Shown: in pieces, positions 6,054 to 12,221 of the stretch
Position numbering within the stretch: the first letter of the stretch is position 1
Layout: every line of letters starts with the position of its first letter
Source: Candidatus Bathyarchaeota archaeon
Lineage (GTDB): Archaea; Thermoproteota; Bathyarchaeia; Bathyarchaeales; Bathycorpusculaceae
Direction of reading: 5' to 3'
NCBI GenBank assembly: GCA_030626685.1
Contig: DAOUTL010000002.1
Coordinates: 1 to 23,609, forward strand
DNA length: 23,609 nt
Translations under genes and position numbers: made by a program
Notes under the pieces: generated by a model
What the model was told of the DNA's origin: nothing
Seen by the model: the letters and a program-made list of their open reading frames with translations, nothing else
Database searches by the model: none

Positions 6054-6433
6054 GCTGGTACACCGGGAAGAGCAGTCTTCGCTGTTATTAAGGCTCTGAG
6101 GGCTTCAATGCTTGCGGCAGCAGCCTCGTGACGTTCTCTTCTACGTTCAGCTGGCGTTTTTCCACCGTGAACACCTGCACCCTTAGGAACTGCAACAGCA
6201 ACCTCAACAGCCGGTGCAGGCATCATAACACCTTTGTAACGTCTTTTGCCGAATTTACCCCAACCCCTCGTATACGCAGCATCCGCCAAAGCTAAACAAG
6301 CTTTAAGCTGCGGAAGACTAAGGTTCGCAACATTGCCCATCCACGGAGGACCACGCCTAAATGTAATCGCTTTACGGCTCCAAGGAACACTGAAATAAAC
6401 TTGGAGTCCTTTCAATGTCTTAAGTTGTGTCAT
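6050..6433 (-). CDS. Basic Ala/Gly/Arg-rich protein (127 aa)
   Basis: Own promoter, single gene facing the plus-strand island. The product (MTQLKTLKGLQVYFSVPWSR...) is strongly basic, with GWGKFGKRRYKGVMMPAPAV, a Gly-rich hinge (PKGAGVHGGKTPAERRRERH) and an Ala-rich helical end (HEAAAASIEALRALITAK). The codons are more GC-rich than in its neighbours. No membrane segment and no Cys. It could be a virion DNA-condensing or small structural protein; the HGGKTPAERRRERHE section resembles nothing I can name. The start ATG 6433 lies 20-27 bases from a TATA-like element, so the transcript is probably leaderless. Confidence 0.6.
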   Translation of the reverse strand: MTQLKTLKGLQVYFSVPWSRKAITFRRGPPWMGNVANLSLPQLKACLALADAAYTRGWGKFGKRRYKGVMMPAPAVEVAVAVPKGAGVHGGKTPAERRRERHEAAAASIEALRALITAKTALPGVPA

Positions 6434-6523
6434 TTCTTTTTCACTGGATAAAAATATAAAACCCCAAATATTTAAATAGCTACGTTTTAATTTATTTAAA
6501 ATTGATATATATTAAGTGATATT
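6434..6523. promoter_or_regulatory. Divergent promoters for the basic protein and the RHH unit
   Basis: A 90-base, very AT-rich gap. On the minus strand TTTTATATTTTTA (about 6446-6458) is placed for leaderless initiation at ATG 6433. On the plus strand TTTATTTAAAATTGATATAT (6491-6510) holds a TATA box whose TATTTAAA is about 27 bases from ATG 6524, again leaderless or nearly so; GTGAT (6516-6520) could also act as a weak ribosome site. ATATTTAAATAG (6468-6479) in the middle could serve either strand or bind the RHH protein encoded next to it. Confidence 0.5.
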
Positions 6524-6799
6524 ATGCCGAAAATATCCACGACCATTCAACTTCCAGAGGATGTCATGAAGACTCTCAATCAGCTTAAAGCAGAAACAGG
6601 TATGTCAAAGAATATAATTATAGAAAAATGTTTGAGGGCTTTATTTGAGGGACGGATTTTCAACATCTCCAAGGATATATTGCAAAGACTTAAGTGGATG
6701 GAGGAGAACCTTGGTTCTGACCCCAGCTTTATCGTCGAGAACGCCTTAAGACTGTTCTTCTCAACTAGGAAAATAGAGATTGAAGAGGAACAGAGATGA
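6524..6799 (+). CDS. Tandem ribbon-helix-helix regulator (91 aa)
   Basis: Residues 4-45 are a clear ribbon-helix-helix (CopG/MetJ-type) domain: strand STTIQLPEDVMKTL, helix ending at KAETG, turn and second helix MSKNIIIEKCLRALFEG. Residues 46-84 repeat the plan: strand IFNISKDILQRLKWM, then NLGSDPSFIVENALRLFFS. RHH proteins normally dimerise so that two strands enter the DNA groove; here one chain has both, so it may fold as a single-chain dimer and bind an asymmetric operator. The gene leads a three-gene unit with a zinc ribbon (coupled by ATGA) and a membrane peptide. Autoregulation at the AT-rich upstream region is likely by analogy with the family. Confidence 0.75.
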   Translation: MPKISTTIQLPEDVMKTLNQLKAETGMSKNIIIEKCLRALFEGRIFNISKDILQRLKWMEENLGSDPSFIVENALRLFFSTRKIEIEEEQR

Positions 6800-6944
6800 A
6801 CGAAGAGAAAGAGAATCAAAAGCAAATTCAAAGGCTTTACGTATGTTTAAGTTGTGTCGGAAGATACGTTTTGCCAAGCATAGAGTTGCATGTCCATATT
6901 GTGGAGGCACAGTAGTTGTGAAAACGGTTGTGGAGAAGAAGTGA
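6796..6944 (+). pseudogene. Zinc-ribbon gene split by a frameshift (Rpb12-like)
   Basis: ATG 6796 overlaps the RHH stop (ATGA). Frame 1 encodes MNEEKENQKQIQRLYVCLSC and then loses sense, stopping at 6913-6915. The other half of a zinc ribbon is in the -1 frame: CRKIRFAKHRVACPYCGG, then TVVVKTVVEKK and TGA 6942-6944, which itself overlaps the next start as GTGA. One extra base at TGTGTCGG (6854-6861) would join them into CLSCG-RKIRFAKHRVACPYCGG, a perfect four-Cys ribbon. Both ends are thus correctly coupled to neighbours while the middle is out of frame. Either a base was lost (mutation or assembly error) or a -1 shift is used. I see no classic slippery heptamer. Confidence 0.65.
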
Positions 6945-7054
6945 GTTTTGAAGAGGCTTTTCCGTTTTTGTTACTGCTTTTTTTTCTCTTGTTCATAGTG
7001 TTGTATTTGGGGTTGAGGTATTACTGGTTGAAGAGGCGAGGGTGGATGGAATGA
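6941..7054 (+). CDS. Membrane microprotein (37 aa), copy 2
   Basis: GTG 6941 overlaps the stop of the zinc-ribbon frame (GTGA); stop TGA 7052-7054. The product MSFEEAFPFLLLLFFLLFIV continues LYLGLRYYWLKRRGWME: an acidic N-terminus, a single hydrophobic helix, and a basic aromatic tail. LRYYWLKRRGWME matches LRYWWLKRRGWTE of the peptide at 1728-1838, and both start with a short segment containing Glu before FPF. With a positive-inside orientation the tail is cytoplasmic. It is the last gene of the RHH/zinc-ribbon unit. No function known; conservation of the tail rather than the helix suggests that the tail contacts a partner. Confidence 0.75.
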   Translation: MSFEEAFPFLLLLFFLLFIVLYLGLRYYWLKRRGWME

Positions 7055-7068
7055 ACTTTCAGCAGTTT

Positions 7069-7380
7069 TTAGACTTTAATTTTTTTCTTTTTTATGTTTT
7101 CGGTCCAGACTTGGTAGGCTTTGAGGTAGTATAGTTTTTCGTTTGCGGGTAGTTTCTGGAAGCTGGAGATGTTGCCTGGTGCTCCATATTGACTTGCGTA
7201 GTAAAGGAACTTTTGAAACATCGGGTCTCTTAAGGTTTTAAGTTCCCCTGCAACCGGCGGGGGCTGTGTGAGTTGGGGTTCAACTATGCCGATTAGGTTG
7301 AATGCTTTTAAAAACTGTGTCCAGTAGTCTTCGGTTGGTGGTCGCGGTGGAGGGGTTTGTGGGTTTCTTCTTCTAGGCAT
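7069..7380 (-). CDS. Proline-rich N-terminus protein (103 aa), unknown
   Basis: ATG 7380 overlaps the upstream gene's end by eight bases. The product opens with a basic, Pro-rich tail (MPRRRNPQTPPPRPPTEDYW), then a region with helices and Gln/Tyr (DPMFQKFLYYASQYGAPGNI, LPANEKLYYLKAYQVW) and ends KKKKIKV. No membrane span or Cys. It resembles small virion-associated or tail-adaptor-type proteins only in composition. Paired with the HTH/coiled-coil gene upstream in a two-gene unit. Confidence 0.6.
   Translation of the reverse strand: MPRRRNPQTPPPRPPTEDYWTQFLKAFNLIGIVEPQLTQPPPVAGELKTLRDPMFQKFLYYASQYGAPGNISSFQKLPANEKLYYLKAYQVWTENIKKKKIKV
7077..7093 (+). terminator. Oligo-T terminator after the RHH unit
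   Basis: A run of thymines (AATTTTTTTCTTTTTTA) begins 25 bases after the last stop of the plus-strand unit. Archaeal RNA polymerase terminates at such T tracts without a hairpin. It lies inside the 3' end of the convergent minus-strand gene, where it reads as the Lys-rich terminus. Confidence 0.4.
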
Positions 7381-8062
7381 AGGTTTCTCCTTTTAGGTAT
7401 GCGCCTATTAAATTTTGGTAGTATGGAATTATGTCGGTGTCTTCTATGTTGAAGCCGAGGGTTTCTGCATATACAGCGAATGTGAGAAAATCTTTTATGA
7501 GTGTTGCTGCTTGTCTAAGCCGCATTATGGGGTCTACTTCCCGTTTATACATGTTGAGTTGTTCGTTTGTTTCCTTTAGAATTTTTTGGGTTTCTTCAAG
7601 TTGGTCTGCTTTTTGAAGGCTTTCTATGATGATTTGATGTATAGGTATTCGTCTTACATCATCTATGGTGTAGCCTTTTTTAACTGCCCATTGCATAAAT
7701 GCTTGCCAGATGGCTCTTCCAAGTGTTAGGTATTGTTCTGTTTGCGATTTAGATTCTTCTGCTATTGCTTTTTGGTAGGTTTTAGCTACTGTTGTTTTGC
7801 TTATTGTTTCTGGTGATTTCATCTTTTTCTTTTTGAAAATTTCTTCTTCAACTTCTTCGAATGGAACTGTGAAGTATGGTTCTCCTTTTTCGTTGAAGGC
7901 TATTATACCTGTGTTTATCATACGTCTGACTTTTCCAACGGTTTTTCCTGAAACTTTTAATTCTGCAGCCAGTTTTGAGGCTAATAATCGTTCGCTTTTA
8001 TGTTCGTTGTAGTAGCGGGCGATTTCAAGCAGTTTTTCTGCTTTTTCAAGTGATTCTGACAT
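7373..8062 (-). CDS. HTH plus helical domain protein (229 aa)
   Basis: ATG 8062 is preferred over the in-frame GTG three codons upstream because it fits a leaderless start from the TATA element at 8076-8090. The N-terminal ~60 residues hold a helix-turn-helix (LLASKLAAELKVSGKTVGKV, RRMINTGIIAFNEKGEPYF as the following wing). The rest is helical, with a coiled-coil segment (LQKADQLEETQKILKETNEQ) and a conserved-looking helix bundle (MRLRQAATLIKDFLTFAVYA). No Cys after the start, no membrane segment. A DNA-binding regulator or partition-like protein is likely; the target is unknown. Confidence 0.65.
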   Translation of the reverse strand: MSESLEKAEKLLEIARYYNEHKSERLLASKLAAELKVSGKTVGKVRRMINTGIIAFNEKGEPYFTVPFEEVEEEIFKKKKMKSPETISKTTVAKTYQKAIAEESKSQTEQYLTLGRAIWQAFMQWAVKKGYTIDDVRRIPIHQIIIESLQKADQLEETQKILKETNEQLNMYKREVDPIMRLRQAATLIKDFLTFAVYAETLGFNIEDTDIIPYYQNLIGAYLKGETYA

Positions 8063-8073
8063 CTGACACACAT

Positions 8074-8092
8074 TATTTAAATATATTTTTCT
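8074..8092. promoter_or_regulatory. Bidirectional TATA element
   Basis: TTATTTAAATATATTTTTC lies between divergent genes only about 45 bases apart. Read on either strand it contains a TATA box (TTTAAATATA plus strand, AAATATATTTAAA minus strand). It would start transcription close to GTG 8107 on the plus strand and ATG 8062 on the minus strand, so both messages are probably leaderless and the two genes compete for one element. Confidence 0.5.
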
Positions 8093-8106
8093 CTATTTTA
8101 ACTTTG

Positions 8107-8418
8107 GTGTTCACTTTGGATTGGGTTTCAATTTTGCTTAACGCTGTGAGTTTGTCTGTTGGGGTTGCGAGTGGCAGTATAATAAGTTATTTTCTTTTGC
8201 GTAGGGAAATGTCAGGTTTGGCGAAGAAGCTAATTGACAGCGAACTTTACGTTAGGTTGAATACTGTTTTGAAGGAAGCTAATGATGTTTTGGGAAGTGA
8301 AGATGCGAAAAAATTTTTCAGCCGTTTAACCGAGGTTATGGAAACTTTGGTGAAGTCTAATAAGAATGTTGAAGAACTTATCATACTTCCAAAAAGGGAC
8401 GAAGTGTCAACACAGTAG
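8107..8418 (+). CDS. Single-span membrane protein with helical tail (103 aa)
   Basis: The frame is open further upstream, but that part overlaps the minus-strand gene and the TATA box, so GTG 8107 (or TTG 8104) is chosen. The product starts VFTLDWVSILLNAVSLSVGV, with a membrane helix at about residues 7-30, and continues as a charged helical domain (AKKLIDSELYVRLNTVLKEA, FFSRLTEVMETLVKSNKNVE) predicted in the cytoplasm. Alone on the plus strand and convergent with the envelope block. Not recognised; size and topology recall small viral membrane proteins with a coiled cytoplasmic arm. Confidence 0.6.
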   Translation: MFTLDWVSILLNAVSLSVGVASGSIISYFLLRREMSGLAKKLIDSELYVRLNTVLKEANDVLGSEDAKKFFSRLTEVMETLVKSNKNVEELIILPKRDEVSTQ

Positions 8419-8423
8419 TCTCT

Positions 8424-9011
8424 TTAACTTTTTCGTATAAACATTCCAACAGCTACGATTAGGGCAACTATTACGATTCCACCTATGACGTAGGGTCTCC
8501 ATTCAGGTGGAATGGGAGCTATGAAGATTCGATAGAAAGATTCTGCAACAAGGTAGAAGGCTACTCCGAAGAGAACAGCAACTACTGCCACAATAATTAG
8601 GTAGACAGCCCATGCTGGAATGGGTGAGCCTGATGCTTGGACTAATATTTTTTCTCTGTCAATTCTTATATATTGGGGGCGTATTCCGTTTCTTCTCAGT
8701 TCGTCAACTGTTTTGTATATCATTTCTGTCGGGTTTGGAAAGGGGGTGGGATTTCCAGCTTCATCTGTTAAGATGCAGTTGTTTTCAAGGTTATACACGT
8801 CTTCAGTTTCCCATTTTTCTTCAGGAATTAAAGTTCGTCCAATTTCCCAGAACGGTTTTCCCCATTCTTGTGCTGGTGTTAAAATTGTGATTTTTGGTTT
8901 AACCTTGAATTTTGGGATTTTTAAGGAGTGCTGTATTTTTAAGTGAGTGCTAAAATGGAGCAACGGAACTGTGTGATGGCATATTGGACAGATTATTTCA
9001 TTTTTTAACAA
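8424..9011 (-). CDS. Zinc finger protein with two membrane helices (195 aa)
   Basis: TTG 9011 has GGTG seven bases upstream and overlaps the preceding gene by 14 bases. Residues 7-28 form a C2H2-type finger (IICPICHHTVPLLHFSTHLK, ending IQH). A middle domain follows without recognised motifs, then SGSPIPAW and two hydrophobic helices (about 135-160 and 168-190) with a short RKS end. The SGSPI-AWA sequence just before the first helix also occurs in the gene at 10256-10666, suggesting a shared membrane module. A finger on a membrane protein could tether DNA or a matrix protein to the envelope. Last gene of a minus-strand unit. Confidence 0.65.
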   Translation of the reverse strand: MLKNEIICPICHHTVPLLHFSTHLKIQHSLKIPKFKVKPKITILTPAQEWGKPFWEIGRTLIPEEKWETEDVYNLENNCILTDEAGNPTPFPNPTEMIYKTVDELRRNGIRPQYIRIDREKILVQASGSPIPAWAVYLIIVAVVAVLFGVAFYLVAESFYRIFIAPIPPEWRPYVIGGIVIVALIVAVGMFIRKS

Positions 9012-9453
9012 TTAAGACACCAACCATTATAGCCATTCCAATCAGCATCCATTGATAAATTTTCAATCCAAATAACTCTTTCTCCCAGAACATCCAAAGA
9101 GTAGGGTATTCAGGATTGTCAATTGGAATGAAAACTGTTGAATCGACTAATATCCATTGGTCATCTACAAGTTGGTATAGTTTCACTCCCACGAAGATGT
9201 CGTATGGAGGCATTATGAATGTTGCATATATGTGGGCGTCTGCATAAGTCCAAACATCAAGTTCAATAGAACCTCTATCTATAATATTTCTTCCTTCAGA
9301 GTCAGTTGCGATTTCCCACACTACTTTTGAACGAACCCATGTCAAAGGTATATCGTCTGTGTTAGTCACTACAATTTCACAGCTAACCTCTTCTCCTGTT
9401 TTAGCTTGAAACGGAATTCTGAAGCTTCCCAGACGAAATTCAACCCTTCCCAT
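8998..9453 (-). CDS. Ig-like ectodomain with C-terminal membrane anchor (151 aa)
   Basis: The start is put at ATG 9453 (MGRVEFRLGSFRIPF) because GAGGT lies ten bases upstream and the longer frame would overlap the previous gene without a site. The body is beta-rich, like a CARDB/NEW3-type immunoglobulin-like domain: SCEIVVTNTDDIPLTW, VWEIATDSEGRNIIDRG, IYATFIMPPYDIFVGVKLY. One membrane helix ends the protein (MLIGMAIMVGVLIVKK). Such type-I-like anchors with an outer beta domain are repeated in the neighbouring genes and are consistent with virion surface or envelope proteins. No signal peptide is visible. Confidence 0.65.
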   Translation of the reverse strand: MGRVEFRLGSFRIPFQAKTGEEVSCEIVVTNTDDIPLTWVRSKVVWEIATDSEGRNIIDRGSIELDVWTYADAHIYATFIMPPYDIFVGVKLYQLVDDQWILVDSTVFIPIDNPEYPTLWMFWEKELFGLKIYQWMLIGMAIMVGVLIVKK

Positions 9454-9463
9454 AGACAAAACC

Positions 9464-9808
9464 TCATTCCATTGGTGGCGTGTAGAAAAGTGTTGGTTTT
9501 TTGTAGAAAACGGCAAAAGCCGTAATTATAAGGTTTATCACCGAAATTGTTAGGATTATTGTTGATGCCGTTATTGGAGATGGAAGTTGGAAGTAGAATT
9601 TTGCTGTGGTTGTTTCTTCAGGTCTTATTTCAACCATTTTAATTTGGCTTTGACCTTGCCATTCAGCTATAAGTGTGTATCTTCCTATTGGAAGTGTTAT
9701 GGTGAAAGGTGTGTAGTAGTGTCCTACCCCTTCTATATAAACTAAAGCAGCTACTTCTTCTTCGTCTGCGTAAGCGTAAACTTCAAGGGTTCCGACAAGT
9801 TGAGACAT
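9464..9808 (-). CDS. PEGA-domain membrane protein (114 aa)
   Basis: ATG 9808 overlaps the upstream stop (TGATG) and is clearly the start; the frame extending to 9979 is just read-through of the neighbour's shadow. The product MSQLVGTLEVYAYADEEEVA has a PEGA-like pattern: L-x-V at the start, VYIEGVGHYYTPFTITLPIG, RYTLIAEW, then a strand pair, followed by a single membrane helix (TIILTISVINLIITAFAVFY). PEGA domains are compact beta-sandwiches in surface proteins and bind peptidoglycan or proteins in bacteria; here the binding target is unknown. Part of the envelope block. Confidence 0.7.
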   Translation of the reverse strand: MSQLVGTLEVYAYADEEEVAALVYIEGVGHYYTPFTITLPIGRYTLIAEWQGQSQIKMVEIRPEETTTAKFYFQLPSPITASTIILTISVINLIITAFAVFYKKPTLFYTPPME

Positions 9809-10251
9809 CAGCCTTTCAGTCTCTTGTAGATTAAGTAGCCTATCCCCATTAAGTAACCTATTATGTATCCTATAGCTATGATGTTTGACGCTGAGTTGGC
9901 TGGCTGGTTTACAGGGTCTACTACTTTGGTGAAATGTGGATATTCCATGAAGGAGAAGTCTTCTACACGGCGGTCCCATCCTAATGCTTTTTCAGCGAAC
10001 CATGCTCTTTTATCACGTGTGAACTCTGCTGCTTCAACTGTTGCTATCCTTATTGTGAATGGGATTCCTGTTGTTTTTGCTTTTATTAAAGTTTTAAGTT
10101 TTGAAAGCATTTCCGAGTTTGTGTAGGATTTTCCTTTCAGCTCTCTTTTGAGGTCTGCTTCTGCACTTTTTAAAGCGTCAAATAGGCTGCGGCGGATGTC
10201 TGGGCTTATTCCTTTTGGATAGAAAACGTAGATTAAACTACTTTTGGGCAT
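9808..10251 (-). CDS. Membrane-anchored alpha/beta protein (147 aa)
   Basis: ATG 10251 with a GTGATG site that overlaps the previous stop. The N-terminal ~115 residues are an alpha/beta domain (SSLIYVFYPKGISPDIRRSL, SKLKTLIKAKTTGIPFTIRI) without Cys; the C-terminus is a Gly/Ile-rich membrane helix (IIAIGYIIGYLMGIGYLIYK) with a basic end. The helix contains GxxxG-like spacing, suited to helix packing. No family recognised. Its place between PEGA and two-span proteins suggests an envelope component. Confidence 0.65.
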   Translation of the reverse strand: MPKSSLIYVFYPKGISPDIRRSLFDALKSAEADLKRELKGKSYTNSEMLSKLKTLIKAKTTGIPFTIRIATVEAAEFTRDKRAWFAEKALGWDRRVEDFSFMEYPHFTKVVDPVNQPANSASNIIAIGYIIGYLMGIGYLIYKRLKG

Positions 10252-10255
10252 TGCA

Positions 10256-10666
10256 TCACTTCTTTTTGGGTGGTGGAATTGCTTCAGCTATTGTTGGTAG
10301 AAATAATAGGGTGACTACGCCTACTATGAGGAGTCCCCAAGCCCATGTTGGAACGGCTGTTATTATGCCGTAGACGGCTATTAAGAGTATGACTAAACCT
10401 GCAAGGGTGAATATTAAAGGTAGTAACGCAAGGATTGTTGCCCATGCAATTGGGGAGCCTGAGAGTCTGATGCGGACAAGTCTGCCGTCAATTTTTATGT
10501 CGTGTATTGTCACTTGGGGAAGTCGAGTTGCAAACTCTCTTCTAATTATGTTTGGAAGCGTTGCTGGTGCAGGTTTGTCACAGGTTATTCGGATTTCGTA
10601 AGTCATGCCTGGTATGGTTTCAACTAAGGCGTATCGTGGAATAGGCATCAGTGTTTCAACTGGCAT
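10256..10666 (-). CDS. Two-span membrane protein (136 aa)
   Basis: ATG 10666 preceded by GGTGATG overlapping the upstream stop. The first ~65 residues form a small soluble domain (YEIRITCDKPAPATLPNIIR, VTIHDIKIDGRLVRI), followed by SGSPIAWA and two long hydrophobic helices (about 72-98 and 102-125), ending IPPPKKK. The SGSPI-AWA junction is shared with the gene at 8424-9011. The soluble part contains an IDGRLVRIRL strand pair like the DREKILVQ of that protein (IRIDREKILVQASGSP versus IKIDGRLVRIRLSGSP), so the two are probably paralogues differing by the zinc finger. Confidence 0.65.
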   Translation of the reverse strand: MPVETLMPIPRYALVETIPGMTYEIRITCDKPAPATLPNIIRREFATRLPQVTIHDIKIDGRLVRIRLSGSPIAWATILALLPLIFTLAGLVILLIAVYGIITAVPTWAWGLLIVGVVTLLFLPTIAEAIPPPKKK

Positions 10667-10675
10667 AGCATCACC

Positions 10676-11122
10676 CTATGGAGCGCACTGGTCGCACATA
10701 AACCAATATAGTCTTATAGTAACAGGATTGCTGAAATACTTGTCGTCAACGCTTGTTGATATGCGTCCTATCGCCTCACCGTCTCCAGTCCTATGTTCAC
10801 CGGCAGTATGCCACCAAAGCCCAACAGAGTAATTGCCTAAGGGGTCCGTGACAGCGGTTATTTCTGTTCTATATCCATTAATCCAGAATGTAACGATTTT
10901 TCCAGCTAAGGGTCTGCCGAAACCATCTGTAACTGTGCCACTGAATCTAACCCCTGTGGTGTCGCATACTCTTATTTCAGATTTGTCAGCGATTAAAGTT
11001 ATAATAGTCTGCCTTGACTTTAAGAGGTAGTAGGTTAAACCTAAACCACCTGCTACACATGGAACAGCTATTAATGCTGTCTTTTTAATTGCTTCAGCCC
11101 TTTCTTCTTCAGCCATTTTCAT
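10676..11122 (-). CDS. N-terminally anchored Ig-like (carboxypeptidase-regulatory-type) protein, 148 aa
   Basis: ATG 11122 fits a leaderless start from the TATA box at 11143-11152. A charged N-terminus (MAEEERAEAIKK) precedes a membrane helix (ALIAVPCVAGGLGLTYYLL), then a beta domain: FSGTVTDGFGRPLAGKIVTF and TDPLGNYSVGLWW, the G-x-V-x-D...G-x-P-L...G...D-x-x-G-x-Y pattern of bacterial Ig-like/carboxypeptidase regulatory domains. The C-terminus has CDQCAP, and a further Cys lies at RVCDTTG; disulphides are possible outside the cell. First gene of the unit that runs to 8424. Confidence 0.65.
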   Translation of the reverse strand: MKMAEEERAEAIKKTALIAVPCVAGGLGLTYYLLKSRQTIITLIADKSEIRVCDTTGVRFSGTVTDGFGRPLAGKIVTFWINGYRTEITAVTDPLGNYSVGLWWHTAGEHRTGDGEAIGRISTSVDDKYFSNPVTIRLYWFMCDQCAP

Positions 11123-11140
11123 CCCATTTATTATGAACGT

Positions 11141-11153
11141 TTATGTTTTAAAT
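11141..11153 (-). promoter_or_regulatory. TATA box for the 11122-8424 unit
   Basis: On the minus strand ACTATTTAAAACA lies about 26 bases upstream of ATG 11122, the usual distance for an archaeal leaderless start. It sits in the 34-base gap after the protease gene, so it begins a new transcription unit within the otherwise continuous minus-strand block. Confidence 0.5.
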
Positions 11154-11156
11154 AGT

Positions 11157-12221
11157 TTATCGTGTCAATACGCTTGTAAGACCAAAAGTCAGCCCGAAAC
11201 TTGTCAGGAAACCAGTTAAATCCGTTAGCGGTGTTGCTGTTGGATATAGGAAGCATACGTTTAAAAGTCTTTCAATATTTGAGGCTTTGCAGCCAATCGT
11301 GTAAAATGTTCTCTGAGTTTCATCATATCCGCCTGCGAAGAGAAGCCCTACTGGTCTGACGCCGCCTTCCTCCACGATTAGTGAGCCAGAATCGCCTGGC
11401 AGTCCGAAGGCAGGTCGCCATTCGCATGGTGAAACCAGTATGCCTGTGTAGGGGTCTCTTACTTGAAACCAGATGTGGTATTGTTGGGTTGGTGGCGGTG
11501 TCACTTCAAAAAGGTCGTAAAGCCAATATTCTTCACTTTCAACCTGTGCAGTGATGTCAACAGCAGTTATTGTTCCATAGTTAAGACCAGTTGTCCTTCC
11601 AACCTTGCAGACATGCATACCTAACTTCGGTTCAATAGGTTCAACCGGTATTATGCCTAAGTCAATTATGTTTCTTTTCAGAACCATAGGGGAAGTTGGT
11701 TTAAAGACTGCAGCATCAACTGAAACAGGCTTATATGGTTTTATTGGAATCCAGTTTAAAAGTTGTCCGACAACATCGTCTGGTTCCTGTCCGCCATCAT
11801 AAACGCCTGGCTGAAGTATGGGTGTTCCTATTCCTTTGAAAAAGGGGGGACCGAAACCGTAGCATTCTCCGCCTAACACGTGACAGTTGCTAAGTCCCAG
11901 AATTTCACCTGTTAGTCTGCTTTGAACCATGCATGAGAATGTGCCTGCTGTAATGGTGACTGCTCCAATGCTTACTCCCCCAGGTATGGGTCTCCAACGC
12001 CCTGTGTAGGTGTTTTGGAACAGTCTTACCCTGCCTATCCTTATTATTACAGGTATGCCTTCTATGGTTTTCGGGATTTTTTTAGCTACTTCAGCGTTTT
12101 CAACCGTGACAATTATGCCTTCCGCTGATACTCCTATGCTTATCACACCTGGTATGCTTAGAAGTGTTGCTTCATACTTTCTTTTCACTTCGTATATTCT
12201 GTTAACTGCCATTTTAACCAT
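11157..12221 (-). CDS. Trypsin-fold serine protease (354 aa)
   Basis: The catalytic triad of the chymotrypsin/trypsin fold is intact: His114 in GLSNCHVLGG, Asp169 in VSVDAAVFKP, and Ser278 in GLPGDSGSLIV. GRTTGLNYGTI (208-218) is the strand typical of trypsin-like peptidases just before the active serine segment. Residues 1-65 are a small alpha/beta domain (IPGVISIGVSAEGIIVTVEN ... IPVIIRIG) seen before the protease domain in Nal1-like and related bacterial/archaeal proteases, often inhibitory or substrate-guiding. No signal peptide or membrane helix is visible, although the C-terminus is hydrophobic and Leu/Phe-rich. It directly follows a large surface protein, so envelope or virion protein processing is the likely job. 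Host protein cleavage is an alternative. Confidence 0.85.
   Translation of the reverse strand: MVKMAVNRIYEVKRKYEATLLSIPGVISIGVSAEGIIVTVENAEVAKKIPKTIEGIPVIIRIGRVRLFQNTYTGRWRPIPGGVSIGAVTITAGTFSCMVQSRLTGEILGLSNCHVLGGECYGFGPPFFKGIGTPILQPGVYDGGQEPDDVVGQLLNWIPIKPYKPVSVDAAVFKPTSPMVLKRNIIDLGIIPVEPIEPKLGMHVCKVGRTTGLNYGTITAVDITAQVESEEYWLYDLFEVTPPPTQQYHIWFQVRDPYTGILVSPCEWRPAFGLPGDSGSLIVEEGGVRPVGLLFAGGYDETQRTFYTIGCKASNIERLLNVCFLYPTATPLTDLTGFLTSFGLTFGLTSVLTR

Noticed and set aside
6866..6876. Programmed -1 slippery site at CGTTTTGCC
   Set aside because: In the zero frame the codons are GTT TTG, which does not give the X-XXY-YYZ pattern, and no stem-loop is evident downstream.
7051..7134. Plus-strand ATG coupled (ATGA) to the membrane peptide, 27 codons
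   Set aside because: Runs through the oligo-T terminator and over the convergent gene's end; Phe-rich product with no support.
7975..8106. N-terminal extension of the plus-strand membrane protein
   Set aside because: Overlaps the divergent HTH gene and the TATA element, so it cannot be part of the transcript.
9809..9979. N-terminal extension of the PEGA protein
   Set aside because: The extension overlaps the neighbouring gene in another frame; ATG 9808 is coupled to that gene's stop by TGATG.
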